Below the pieces are notes generated by a model. The model saw only the letters and a list, made by a program, of their open reading frames with translations, was not told the DNA's origin and ran no database searches. The position numbers and the translations under genes were made by a program. Positions 48,710-60,962 of a DNA stretch of 64,000 nucleotides are shown one piece after another; positions within the stretch are counted from its first letter, which is position 1; each line of letters begins with the position of its first letter. The DNA is from Gelatoporia subvermispora B (Eukaryota; Basidiomycota; Agaricomycetes; Polyporales; Gelatoporiaceae), in assembly GCA_000320605.2 (NCBI GenBank), contig KB445800.1:1301286-1365285 (forward strand), written 5' to 3'.

Positions 48710-48829
48710 ATGCGTGGTCAACATCCGCCTCTTTTTGCCTTCATCTTTGGTCTGTTGTTCCTCGCCTATGCCGTTGAAGAGTCAACGTGTGCCCAATACT
48801 GGAATTTCGCATCATGCTCTTGGCACTGA
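48710..48829 (+). CDS. Candidate small secreted peptide (39 aa)
   Basis: A single short frame starts MRGQHPPLF and has a hydrophobic core (AFIFGLLFLAYA) typical of a signal peptide, leaving about 19 residues with two cysteines. A TATA-like box lies 68 bp upstream. A competing upstream ATG at 48691 reads a different short frame. No family resemblance; could be the first exon of something longer or fortuitous. Confidence 0.25.
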   Translation: MRGQHPPLFAFIFGLLFLAYAVEESTCAQYWNFASCSWH

Positions 48830-49282
48830 TCTTCGTACAGTAGCGTTCCAGACTCATAAAACGACTGGGGTAGCTGGCCTAGCGATCACCGTCGCAGCAC
48901 ATTCGACGGGTCTTCATAGCATTTTGTCGAGCGGGACTAGACATAGAGTCTATCTGCCTGCCAAAGGGTCACTAGCTGGAAGGCATAGACAACTCCGTCG
49001 AACGAGTAGCTGGATATGTACGCAGGTGAATGTGTGCCGAAGATCCGTCGGACATGCCAGATTACTCAGGATACACCATGAATGAGGAGAATCTGCATCG
49101 ATATACATCGCCTCTGACGAATGACATGTACAATGGAATGATAAGTTAGCGTGCGTAAACGTTTGATAGCAGTGATCACTGTGGGGTTCGAGGTCATCAA
49201 TAGTTGTACTTGTCGTGGCTAAGGAGCAGAATTTTGAAACGGGTTTTAATTAGTGAAGCATCCTAGCAAAGCAGATTGAGAC

Positions 49283-51023
49283 TTACGTCAATTCTTTGAC
49301 TCCGTCAAACTTCGGGAACGAACCAATAGCCCATCGATCGTTAGGGTGGTGCAGGACGTGTCGCGGTTCATGGTTGTGTCGCGGACCAAGTTCTGTTGGG
49401 TCTATCTGTGCCTTGTGCTCGACATCATATAGATGCGCGCCCAGATTTCCGAGGACACTGGACGCGAATCGTGCATGGGTGAAGGCCGACGTGCCTATCG
49501 ATGTCGACCTCTCCGAGATTGTGTTGTCCGATGCATAGATCTCTCTCAGATTGAACAGGAATCGACTGATGAGAATAGTGGTGACACTGTGGAATTGCGC
49601 AGATGTGAACGACACGTCAAACAGGTTGGCAAAGTAGCGTACGCTTGAGTGAGGGCAGGAACAGCTCCCAAAACCTGTTCGAGGAATTCGTGAACGCTGC
49701 AGCTTCTTAGAACGCACGCTAATACATACCTGATATCGAATCGCGACAAGATTCAAGAGGTTCAGTGCAAGCAACGCACTACAGGCACGGAGTTGAGACA
49801 TTGTACTGGTCAGTGATCCTGATTGCTTACACAAAATATACCGCCCCTGTCACAGTGTTGATATCAGTCCCGACACTGAACGTACAACTGTATTGCGCAC
49901 CGTCTCGCAGCAATATAGTGGACAGGAAGCCTTTGATAGGCATGTTGTACGATTGCTTCCAAATTCTGCCCGTCTTCAACCAAGTGAGCACGAGAATGGC
50001 ACAGTCAACAGCGATATTGCAGCTAATGGTGAGGTAGCTGACTGAAGAGTCGAGCAAATTAGAGATCGATCGAATACAGAGGGTATTCGCGCATCGTACA
50101 TCTGCAGTGGATTTAGCTTGATTGCAATGGATGATTGCAATAGATACAAAATTAGGCTTACATGCTGCCAGTTTCAATGGTGAGATTGACAAATGTAGCA
50201 CATCCCATGAATGGAGGAGGTGCGGGGACGAATGCCAGACGCGTGTAGTACCACTGTGCGAAGATTATTATAAACAGATTGGGGCGATATTCGAACAGCT
50301 TACCATCTCCATAACCGGTGATACTAACCCAAGAGAGAAGACGAAAGCGAACACCGTAATTTTCTTGTCCCACAACGCATATATTCGCAGCGAAGTAAAT
50401 GCTACGAGATGATCTAGTCTTGTGAAGCGCTTTTGGTCGCCCTTCACTCACCCGCGACAACCAATTGTAGGATAACATTCAATGCTTCACTCGACCGTGC
50501 AATACCAGTGCATCTAGGGCACGATTGAATATCGAGCTTACGAACAATTATCAATGAACTTACATCTGTTTAAGGAATGAGACATATGGACTTGAAAGAC
50601 GACAGCAGCAAGCGACCCGAGACCTTACCGCGTTTGCTTGTGGATTGCTTGACCAAGGGACCATAATGAGTGTCATCAATATCCTATACACGATCGTGAC
50701 ATATCGATTCAGCGCAAAAAGAACCGTGGGCCCTCCAAATTTACGGCTCCACACGCATTCGAGCTCCCGATCGAACGTAGTAACGTAGTCATAGAATATG
50801 AGAACTGTCTTTGGTGAGAAAGAGAAATTTCACATTGGCATCGGACTCACTCGTGGCCGCGACAGAGCAATAGTTTCCCAGAAGCCTAAGTCATTCAATG
50901 AGTATGGTGTCAAGCCGGATGTAGGTTCAAGCCGAATGTGAGTCAGAGCACGAACGAATACACTCACATCTGATTGTAGGACGCCACAGCGGCAGCAGCG
51001 AGGGCTTGCTGCACGTTGGACAT
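49283..51023 (-). CDS. DUF6533-family multi-span membrane protein, copy E
   Basis: Supported exons: 51023-50968, 50885-50851, 50804-50629, 50565-50564 (2 nt), 50513-50452, 50401-50304, 50253-50162, 50101-50100 (2 nt), 50041-49901, 49846-49831, 49778-49730, and a last exon from about 49590 to 49283. Exon sizes 56, 35, 62, 98, 92, 141 and 16 match the other copies. The core reads NYCSVAATILIFYDYVTTFD, VLFALNRY, CTGIARSSEALN, FTSLRIYALW, AILVLTWLKT, FLSTILLRDGAVYF and ILISRFLFNLRE, then a His/Pro-containing cytoplasmic tail. The junction between 49730 and the last exon is unresolved, so total length is not given. It starts with a clean ATG, MSNVQQALAAAAV. Confidence 0.84.
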
Positions 51024-51596
51024 GTCTGCAGGAGTGGGAGGGGGTCTCTCCCCACTCGAGCCGGTGTCCTTGTCTTGTACCTGGTACGGGATCAGAGTAC
51101 CGGCGTCTAGAAAGGCAACATCAATCACGTCAAAGAAGTGGCGTCTGTACAGGGAGGAGTAGGACTAGTGTACTCGGTTAAGCTGTGTAGAGCATGTTTT
51201 GCCCATGCATGTACCTGAGTTCCGCAGCTCCCGCGTCTCGCATGGGGACGTGGATCACTCGTTATGAAAAGCAGGGTTGATATGTCGGGACGACGTTCAC
51301 ACCGATGCAGCGCCGTCATTATGTACGAATCTGTCTTGCAACATTGCAATTGAACGCGAACGCGTCCACGTCGCAATGTGTTGTTATCACCGCGTCTGAG
51401 TTCAGGCGGGAGTTCCAGCTGCGATGACGACGTTCAGGCTATGCAGCAATCCGGAGTCCGCGCGAGAGCCTCCTCGTCGATTAATTCCATTGCAATTCGT
51501 AATTCTAGTCCGGAGAGATGCGATGCTGGTATAGGTACAGTGAGGTCGTGGAGCTCGAGTATATTGGAAAGTCCAGATTTGCGAGTCAATAAGCAT
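51024..51596. other. Intergenic, no gene seen
   Basis: 0.57 kb between DUF6533 copy E and the 3' end of the MFS gene; short frames only. Confidence 0.5.
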
Positions 51597-53229
51597 TTAC
51601 GCCGGGCGTGGAGGCACGGGTGACTCCCTGGAGGGGCTGACGAGTACAGCCCCAGTCATAAGTGATGAGAATAACAGCATTAGAGCGCTGGCGGCGAGGA
51701 CCATGTGCCGTGCAGACGAGACTCCTGTGAGGAGGGAGACAACGACAAAGATGTTGAGGGGCACGCGGAACAGCGAGGACAGCTAACATGCGTCATCAGT
51801 CTATGCACAGGCACCCGGCAGTGGGAAGACTCACCGTGGCACGGTGCTCGTCTGATATCAGTGTACCACGAAGCATGCCCTGCACCGGATAGTACATCCC
51901 CACGCATGCCTCGAAAACACAGAAGGCCCAGAACCGTACGTGCTCGTGCTCGCTATAGATGCTGACCGCGAACGATAGCGCACTAGCTGCGCAGATGAGG
52001 GAACTGAGCTTCGCGTGTAGCGTTAAGCTGTCACCAGAGTCCGCTCCAGACGAATGCGAGAGGTGGTAGGCTGTGATGGCATTATAGAAGATCGAGCCGA
52101 TCATCATGGAGACCATGAATGAGGAGAAAATATAGCCAAGTGGTAGTGTGGCACCCTCGGCGGCGGCTTCCTGAAGGAACGGCACCCAGAGGAAGACAAA
52201 GAGGTACATTGACCCCTCGAAACATGTTTGGGTCAATCCAAGAACCAGGAGGCGCATGTCTTTCATCACGGTGTGAGCATTAAGGCCGCCACCATGTGCC
52301 GGTCACTTACCATTAGAGACAGTCTTCCAGGCTAGTCCCAACCGTTTCACCTGGAAGATGTCAGACCCTATTGTAGCACTCCCGCCTCCGCGACCGTAAT
52401 TCTCCGTCCAACTCCCGCTGATGACGACCCATCCAAGGGCTAATATGAGACCGCTGGCTATGAATGGAGACGAGAATGTCCCGGTTGTTTCAACTAGTTC
52501 ATTGCTAACGACACCCGCGGCAGTGGCGACGATAGCGTTGACAAGAGTCGCCCGTCCAAGAATAGTTGACAGATCAGAAGGCGGTAGCGAGAGTGAGTTA
52601 GCCGAGGATATGAGCCATGACTCGAAGGCGGAATACAGAATGGATGTAGAGACACCGCCTAGAACGCGGCCGAGGAAGAGGATTGGGAGAGAAGGGAACA
52701 AGATGCATACACAGGCAAGCGTGTAGGTGATGCAGAATGCAAGGCACAACCGCTTTCGTCCGCTGCGCGGAAGGATCTATATCATCAAGACCAACACAAC
52801 ACGAATGGAACACTCACTGCTGATCTGCCCATACACCAATTAGGGGGGCTGTGAGCCCAGCTGAGAGGAAGCCGGTTACAAAGAACACCGCAACCAGGCG
52901 CTCCGGAAACGCGTATTCCTCCTTGTACAACGAGTACACGTATGGTCCCTGCAGCCAATCCGCACCTGTTCCACGCTTAGTTGTATAGTCATCTGGGGCG
53001 TAGTGAATCCCATACCCATCACGACTGCATATACAGTCAAGTACTGCCTTGCGAGTTTGGACATGGCGTTGCGGGATGCATGGGTCGAAGCCGGAGTAGC
53101 GGTCTCATCTTCAGCAGTTTGTGTCCTTGCAGCCTTCGTCCTTGAAGATCGCAGACCAGCCAGAAGAAATAGAACACAGAACCCAATGAGAATAAGGAGT
53201 TGTCCCTCATAGAATGTGTACCGCGCCAT
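51597..53229 (-). CDS. MFSD5-like major facilitator (molybdate-anion transporter family) (474 aa)
   Basis: Five exons (53229-53016, 52965-52818, 52762-52311, 52259-51835, 51782-51597) sum to 1425 nt, 474 residues. An N-terminal helix (LLILIGFCVLFLLAGL) is followed by ADWLQGPYVYSLYKEE, VTGFLSAGLTAPLIGVWADQ, GRKRLCLAFCITYTLACV, FLGRVLGGVSTSILYSAFE and SWLISSANSLSLPPSDLS. The second half has GLTQTCFEGSMYLFVFLW, FWAFCVFEACVGMYYPVQG and MLRGTLISDEHRATLSSLFR. The DWLQGPYVY and FEGSMYLFVFLW motifs are those of the MFSD5/molybdate-transporter branch of the MFS. Twelve membrane spans are expected. The family is reported to move molybdate; substrate here is inferred. Confidence 0.88.
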
Positions 53230-54781
53230 GGTGGTCGCGGAGGGAGGAAGTCTCGCAGCCCAGCGCTTTTGTCCCAACGAACAGCGCCTGCAGTGCCGCG
53301 TACCGTTTCAGCCGAGTGCATCGTCGACTGCGACACTGACGACCAGCTCCACCCGCCTCAACCTCGTTGCGAGGGTAGCTCCATCCGAATGAACTGGCTG
53401 AAATTCTGTCGAGCTGAAATGGTGCTGACTTCCTCTGGCATCCCCAAAAGACATCTATTGGCTTATTCAGACTGACGAGATGGTCAACACTCTCACCCGT
53501 TCGAAACTCATGAAGCCAACCGGTCACTAGTCTATCTATCTATCGTACAGCTCGTGGCAAGTAAAGATGGATATAATCACTGAATTGGGCGCCAAAGTTT
53601 GACCATCGACGTCCAGGCGCACGCATTGACATATCTCAGGAAAGGAAACGACAAGCTGCGCTAAGCACCGCTGGCTGAGGACTAAAGGGCTCACACTGCA
53701 CTACCAGGTCCGTATCAACTCGTGGATGATTTGAGCGCAATGCATTTGCGCCCTGATCTCCAGACATAAGCGAAACATGGGATAATCGTGCCTCCTGCAT
53801 ATCTCGTGCTCGGGCTATGCTTTCCACAGCTTACCACCAACACATCGAAATTGTGATTTGAAGTGGACAAAATGGCATGATGTCTTGTTCTCATAGATGT
53901 CGTCTTTCGACTGCCAACTCAGAGTCCTCCGATCAAGCGATCATATCAACTTCCCTCGCGACGCCTTTCGCACGTATGGCTGCACACTATGCCATACGTT
54001 GCGGGACACTTCCAGCGTAACTCTGGCGGCTCTTTGTCAACGTCCTCGAACTAGGCAGACCAAGGTCTGTTCAAGTCATTTGCATTGCCTAAAGGCCCCC
54101 CACTTTCGCGGAGGAATGCTGGTCTTGTGGAGCGGGCCACAATATCAGTACGACTGTCGGGATGTTGCATACTCTGGTGGGCGCACTAGACGATGACTAC
54201 CCAGCGCTTGGTGAGATCAAAGACCGTTCTATGACTTGACAGATTGGATCACCCGCATAGCACTTTTCCTTCATCATCCCGACGACATTCTATACGTTTC
54301 ACTCGTGGAATTCACGGCTCGATGCATGCTGTAGTTCGACTCGTGATCTGTCTATGTGATTTGCCTAGCCGAGACGCGCGACCTCGCCGGTCGTCCTCAT
54401 GCATGAATGCACGCGACACATCGGCCGTGCTGGCGACAAACTGCGGAAGCGGGATTCCTGTGAGCAGGTGCTTTCAGTAATCCTGGATATCTATCCGCTG
54501 CCGCCGGAATGGTGCGGGTTGTTCGATATCTGCGTCATTCTATCCTGCATCATAGCGGTAGAGCGATGGCTCTGATCCCTAGTAAGCACCGCAATGAGTT
54601 ACCCGACTGTTGCGCTCGAATCAGACGCCTCTGCGGTCCAGCAGTATAATAGAACTCGGGTGCCATACAGGCGTTCTGTGGGTATTAGGTCCATGCGCTG
54701 GCTGCACCCCACTTCGTACGTGACCTCTATACCGCGCACAAGGCTCTATACGGACATCGCTGGCCTCGATCGTTCACGGTC
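53230..54781. other. Intergenic, no gene seen
   Basis: 1.55 kb between divergent genes. Several short frames, none with motifs or joinable exons. Confidence 0.45.
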
Positions 54782-55732
54782 ATGAGCCAGGCCCCACCGC
54801 AAGTGATCAAGATCGACGATAGGGACCCTCGAGTCTCCTATATCGGTAAGTGGTCCAATGGGGGGACCGCAGCAAACTACCAGAACACCACCCGTCAATC
54901 GGAAACACTTGGATCCAGTATCCAGTTTGCCTTTAACGGTCTGTCCGTCATTCTGATCCTGCAACGCGTGCTGTGCTAAAGCGCCCGTAGGCACCTTCAT
55001 ATCTGTCTATGGCGTTCTAGGACCAACGGCCAATAATGCGACGTATCAGCTCGATCAGAGCGCGCACACCGACTCCTCGTTCTTAGCGCCATCCTCGCCT
55101 ATAAATGACATGCCGTTCTGGTCGTCTCCCGTGCTCCCTTTTGGCGCGCATACGCTCACGATCACTGTTGCACAAGAAGGTGACGTCTTTCAGCTGGACT
55201 ACATAACGTACACCGGGCAAGCAGACACGGCCGACAGCTCCGTCAGTTCCCCGTCGCAGTCGTTCCCCGACAATATCGCCTCGTCCGTCTCGGTGTCGCC
55301 AGCACGCATGTCCAGCGGGGCAATCGCGGGAATTGCGATCGGGTGCTTCGCCGCCGTGCTCGTTTCCGCCACCTGCGCCTACCTCTTCTACCGTCTACGG
55401 CAGCGCCGGACGCTACACACTGTCTCAGGCGGCCTTACCGCCATCGACACTGGTGCGTGTGCCGCGCTGCGCCTCAGTCCCCGCCTCCGCATATACTGAC
55501 ACTGATGCTTGCCTGTGCAGAGCCTCCGCTGCCGTCGCCGTCCGCTATCGGAGTTTTCGAAAAGTTCACGCTTCCGTTCAAGAGCCACGCGCCTGTGTCG
55601 AATGGGACGCAGACGACGGCGGTGTTCACATCTGTCGTATACCTCACGCCGCCTGTCTCTGTCGCCTCGGGTCCCCGTTCCGCCGCCTCGGGACCTCGTT
55701 CTGCTGCCTCGGGACCGCGCTCTGTTGCATGA
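54782..55732 (+). CDS. Single-span surface-type protein with beta-rich ectodomain (276 aa)
   Basis: Three exons (54782-54938, 54991-55452, 55521-55732) sum to 831 nt, 276 residues. The N-terminal half (VIKIDDRDPRVSYIGKWSNG, FISVYGVLGPTANNATYQL, LPFGAHTLTITVAQ, FQLDYITYTG) matches a family of Agaricomycete proteins with a beta-sandwich-like ectodomain. It is followed by a Ser-rich stalk, one transmembrane span (AIAGIAIGCFAAVLVSATCAY) and a basic stop-transfer (YRLRQRRT). The cytoplasmic tail ends with three copies of an ASGPRS motif. No classical signal peptide precedes the ectodomain in this model, so the span may act as signal-anchor, or an upstream exon is missing. Function unknown. Confidence 0.74.
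55671..55731 (+). repeat. 21-bp tandem repeat coding Ala-Ser-Gly-Pro-Arg-Ser
   Basis: Three units of GCCTCGGGNCCNCG plus spacer lie at the 3' end of the preceding gene and encode ASGPRS repeats just before the stop. Confidence 0.85.
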
Positions 55733-57633
55733 GGCACACTGCGGTCACGCCGCGGTTTTCTCTGAGACGGGCACACGCGGGACGCGCGTGGGACGGAGAC
55801 GTGGGCAGTGGTGGCTAATCCCCCTGCTGCGCCCGCTCCGATGGGACCTGGCACCGGGCGCGATGATACGTGTGTCCACTGCACGAGAGCCCGTACACCC
55901 ACTATAGACCGTCTTACTTGACCAGCAGACTCCCTGAGACACTGTCTATCGTCCGCGCTCAGAAAATTACCTTATCAGGGCGATCGTCTACGTCCATTAT
56001 TCCACTCCTTGACTTTTCTCGGCTTTGCTCGATCACATTATAGACCTATGTATCTGTTGGGACTTAGACGATCGAGACGGACGACGTATATTACCCTACC
56101 TGTAGCGATTTTAGAATTATGGCTGTACCCTTGTACATAAAGGATATCTTAGTTGATGTTGTGCCGTTTTTCGAACAGAATTTGAATTAAATAGCACCTC
56201 ATGTACGCGGTGATGCATGTAGAACTCGTGACAGTTGGACAGCACTTCATCGCCTCGACAGCTGTATTGCCATCTTCATTAACTCCAATGACCAGCTGTG
56301 ACGGTGTGACCCACCAGATGGGTCTTTTGAAGAACAAGCTGTCACTGAGGCGACGCAGCGAGGCGAGTGCTGGCATTTGCGTTACCAAAAGAATCTCTCG
56401 GCGTATCCGATGGGCAGGTGCTGTGCTAGTATCCATACTGTTAAAACTAATAGATATTAGGCAGTTGAGAACTTGCTATATGGTATTGACAATTGAGCCA
56501 GCAAATGCCGATGAACGGCGGTTCACTGACATCAAGCATTCATAATATAATCACTCGAGTGATACAGCCAAGGTCAATTCGATGGTCCCCTCGCGCGTGA
56601 ATGTGCGCATACGCGGAGACTAGAGTCAAGCGGAGTGCTTCGGAGTGCTTTCCCACCGTCGTGTGTCTGGTACTCTTTTGCCTGCACAGCTCAGATACAA
56701 CTTATGCGTGATTTCGCGCGCTCGTGGCCCACTGAGTCAATTCGATGAGCCCTCCACATTACTGCCAGCCATCGGCTGGAGTCTGTCATCTTCTGGTCGT
56801 GTGATTTGCAGATTCATCTTGTGCGGGGTCCCTTGAGCGAGTGGCCGATTATCGGTATGAGTTTACTTAAAGGCATCATATGATGGTGTTGTGGGAGATC
56901 ATGGTCTGGAGATGTTCAAGGGGATGTACTGAGCAATTTCTATACGGCGTAAAAGTGAGCATTTTGAGGTCCATCTGAGCAACGGGAAACCAGACAGTGC
57001 ACGAACTGGCGAACATCAAAATTCAACACACCAAACGGACGCTGTGAATCGTGACATGACAAGTGATATTGAAATTACGAACGCTTGGAGTAGTATCCTT
57101 CAACGTCTTCTTTGGTCCCCATGTTCACATACAAGTTTCATCACCTTGACAGTCACTCACATGCACTGGCTCGCAACATATGGCCGTTAATTCACGCATA
57201 CAGCCCTTCCAACCACACTGACACTTGAGAACCTCAGTTGCGGTGGGGAGGGACCTGATGCGTCCGGGCCGGAAATGCCGCGAAACGGCATTTGCCGAGC
57301 AACGGAATGGGCGTCTTTTATCCCAAGCGTGTGAGCAGAGTTGCTGAGTTGCATCTTGTGTTCATGGTCGACCACCATCCACCGTCGCCCTGACTCTCGT
57401 ATCTCGTGCATCTCCGGCAGCATATAGCCCTCATCTTGGTACACAACATCGTTCAAGATGGCTCACAGGTACAAATGTGTCGCTCTATTACGCCTCGCAT
57501 AGATACTACTAGCACCGAGCCGCAAACTTGATACACGTCAAACAACATCTCTTCGAAATACATAGTCTAGGGACGGAAGGTTTCCGCAACAGGAAGAAAC
57601 TCCTGTTCATAGATCATCAATTTGTTTCCGCCG
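55733..57633. other. Intergenic, no supported gene
   Basis: 1.9 kb. A - strand frame at 57187-57456 (..YMLPEMHEIRESGRRWMVVD..) looks mildly protein-like but is unrecognised and has no joinable exon. Confidence 0.4.
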
Positions 57634-58818
57634 TTACAGCGCAACTCGGACGTCGCCATTGGCAGCAATCGGAGCGGTTCCGTTCTCCGTCAGCGCCTCC
57701 TCGTTCGTGTGTCCGTTCTGCGCCTCATCATTCTGCACCTGCTCGCTGCGAACCGCGACCGTGCTGAGGAGCACCTGCACACGTGAAGTCGCCGCCTCAA
57801 GCAGAGGGTGCACGCGGTCTTGAACCGTCACGCGGACCTTGTTCACCTTCTCATGCATCGGCTCCTGGGATGTGAGGATGGCGGTGAGGTCATTGATGGT
57901 CGAGGTGAGATGGGTCGAGATGTCGTGGAAGGAGGCCTGGAGGGTCGAGGGTAGTGTCGCAGTCTGTGCCTGGATCGCGCAGTGTGAGTACTATCACGTG
58001 ATTGTCCAAAGCGGAGCTGCAGTACCTGAATTTTGTGTAGCTCCTGGAGCATCGTGTCGCTGAGGGCGTGTACCTGGCGTTGCGCAGCGGTGACACTGCC
58101 AGACGCAGCCGCGCTGATACTCTCCGCAGTCGCTGCAGCACGCTCCACGAGTACACTTTGCTGCCGGAGCTGGTTGATTTGTTCCGTTGAGTAGGTGCGC
58201 AGCTGGTCCGAGAGGTCCTTGGAGAGCGTGAAAGCGCGCTGGTACTGGAACTGCGAGTCGGGCGAGCTCGGTGGCTCCGTCGCGCTTGTCTTTCCGTTCA
58301 GTTTCTGGACCGCAATCTCGAAGTAGTCGACGATAGGAGCCATGCGCTATGGCGTCATCCGCGGGCGAGTCAGCACAACGCGTAGGGGGCGAGGCACGGG
58401 GTGTGGGGCAACGTACCTGGTCAATCCCCTGCGCGACGCTGAGTGCAGGGCTGCGGACCCTCTCGTCGAGTGTCTTGTTCGCAACGTCCTTTGCGTGATC
58501 GCTCTGGCCCTTGAGGTCGCGGTAGATGTCCTCCGTGGGCGTCTTGAACGGGTAGGGGTATCTCGACTCGATAACGTCAAGGCCTTTGTTCGCGTACTCA
58601 TCTGCGCGCGTAATGACGGGTGCGAGACGCTTCTGCAAGGGCTCCGTGTAGCTCAGCGCGGACTTGGAGATGCCCTGCGCGGTGGTGTACGGCTGGCGGG
58701 TGTAGGCATTGTTGGTGAGGGTAGTGTGGATAGTGTTTAGGGACGAAGCAACGACGGGGATAGATGCGACTCGCGAGAGAATGGTGATCTCTGGGACGGG
58801 TTGTGTTTCTGTTGCCAT
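57634..58818 (-). CDS. Perilipin-like lipid-droplet protein (350 or 352 aa)
   Basis: Three exons (58818-58417, 58346-58026, 57963 or 57969 to 57634) give 350 or 352 residues; two adjacent AG acceptors six bases apart start the last exon. The first half resembles fungal perilipins of the CAP20/MPL1 type: VASIPVVASSLNTIHTTL, ALSYTEPLQKRLAPVI, DEYANKGLDVIESRYPYPF. The rest is amphipathic helix and coiled coil (RTYSTEQINQLRQQSVLVE, HALSDTMLQELHKIQ), ending in an acidic tail. Such proteins coat lipid droplets and limit lipase access. No membrane span or signal peptide. Assignment rests on the N-terminal motif and overall character, not on a search. Confidence 0.72.
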
Positions 58819-60962
58819 TTGCGCGACGAGTTGGGGTGAGGGTAGTTCTGGGAGGAGGAGAATTGTGCACGATAGCCCTGAGCTAGTACACAGTTTAAGA
58901 GGCCTCCCGTCAGCATGTGATTCTCAAAAGATCGACCTAGACGCTCACGTATCTGTCATGGCGCTCCCGACGCGTCTGGCGTCTCCTCGACGCTACCATC
59001 TTTTCATCCCAATTTCTCCCCGGTTCGTATTGCCATGGCGTGCAAAAAATCACTACCCTCCTCGTGTCTGGCGCAAGAATAGCAAAGATGCAGGATGACC
59101 TGTCAGAAAATAAATAGTATAGAGCACGAGTTGCCGAGGATTCGTAGAGAAGCCACCGCAATGACATCAATGAACTTCGGGTGAATTCGGTCGGAGAGCA
59201 ATGGACAATCGGTAGTACGTCCTACCACTTCGACTGGGAAAGCAGTGCTCCATTCTCGTTCTCCATCAAATCGGAGTCGCGTAGAGACTAGCAAGACTAT
59301 GGTACAAAACGACTCCAATAGGGCACGGATCTAACAGATCGTATGCGGTAGATTAGGGGTTGCGAGTGTATCTGACTTTCCGTGTACAAACTAACACTCA
59401 ATTGAGCTCTACCGCCCAATCTGACTGCCGTACTGCATTGATTGGGATCACATCTGGAATTCTGCGGCGTTGCAAACAAGCTCGGGGGTCCCCTCCGTCG
59501 CAGACGGCAGCAATCGCTAACTTGGCTCGGTGTGGAGCTCTGGGAAGGTGCCCTATTCGCGCCCAGCAAGCCTGGATCTATGTCTCCCAAGGTCGAGAGG
59601 CCATGGCCTCGGCTTGATCACGGGTGCATATCCTCTTGCCTACATCGGCCATGTAAATAACCGGCTCGATAAAGGTGCGTCTGACCGTCATAATCACTCT
59701 AGCTCATCGACGAAATGCACGGGATCCTCAAAATGGGCTCGGTGATAGTCCATCTGAATGCTATGCATACCAATAGATCGACACGCAGATGTCGCCTGGA
59801 AGTCCAGGACGATAGTGAATCCTTCTCAGAAGCCAATGATCTGGCTTCCCTGTAGAGGGATGGCATGCACTGCCGCTGAAAACCCGATCGTGCCAGAAGA
59901 AATGCACAGATCCTTATCTATCCGGAGTTGGTAATATGATGGCTTGGGAAGAGTGGATGCCGCAGGAAAGCCCGCGCGAGCCTGATACCCGGGTACTGAA
60001 TTCTCTTGCATAATCTCCTGATTGTCACTTCATGTTTGCTCAACGTCCTAACCTAGATTTGCGACCTCTGCACCAGTCGCAGTTTCGCGCTACACTTGTT
60101 GCATCTTCGCAATTGTGGGTAATTGCAAAATTACCATTCTTGTGGCGTCTGCCTGCGAGCAATCGTGACTCAAATAGCACATTCGATTAGTAAATGCAGA
60201 GCAAGTGTCGGATCAGGCTTGAAATTGGATGAGCATCTTTTAGGGTGACTGTCGAGGCAGCGCTTTGAATTGAGGCCACACGTGTAAAATCTATATAAAT
60301 TTACTGGATCGATTGCTTTCGGAGCCCGGAAGAACACGCACTCAGATTCTGCGCAGCGTGCTTCAACGCTACTCACAGTAAGATACAGCGACCCGCATTA
60401 ACTATCGCAGGGGTTCCCCATTGAGATAACAACAAGAGGGGAAAATGAGAACAATTAATTGCATCATACATGACGCGTTAACGCTTCAACATGTCGCTGG
60501 TCAAATTCGCTGCGCCGTCACACTGAAGGAATTCTGACTGCTGCAACGTAGCCCGGCCCGTCGGACCGATCTCCGTAAGGACAAAAGCGTTCGAGCACGA
60601 CTCGGTTTGATTGACCATATCGCCGGCAATGTTCCAACCACACAAAGCACATTCAAAATTTACAACAAGACTTTTTATAGTAGAAGCTTTCTTTTAAATC
60701 TGCTATCCGGCTGCTCCGAGCCCGAGAACGACACGTGCAGTGCTAGTGAGAAATCAAACCACCGTACAGTACTTCACGAAAGGAACCGAGTCGTACCGAA
60801 CTTGGTCCCGTGATCTACGGAACGCCAGGTTCGGCGCGTTCCTCAGGCTCGCCGCTCGACCTTCCTTCCTCCCGTGTGACCACCAGCAAACTTAGAGCTA
60901 ATCATGGATTCGGATGCGCGTGTTGCCGTCTATCTCGTTCTCGACACGCACCACTCGCGAGC
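58819..60962. other. Intergenic, no gene seen
   Basis: 2.1 kb with only short, motif-free frames. Some A/T-rich stretches (for example about 60290-60300, TATATAAAT) could be promoter elements but have no attached gene. Confidence 0.45.

Larger units (their letters stand above)
46246..49282. other. 3-kb region without a supported gene
   Basis: Open frames are short. Two stretches look protein-like but could not be joined into genes: a frame on + at about 47290-47479 (..YRVDGNEAVVLDEIILHGG..) and a frame on - at about 48170-48340 (..LATWVMLSFGHIGGPNTQTD..). They may be relics. One small secreted-peptide candidate is listed separately. Confidence 0.4.
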
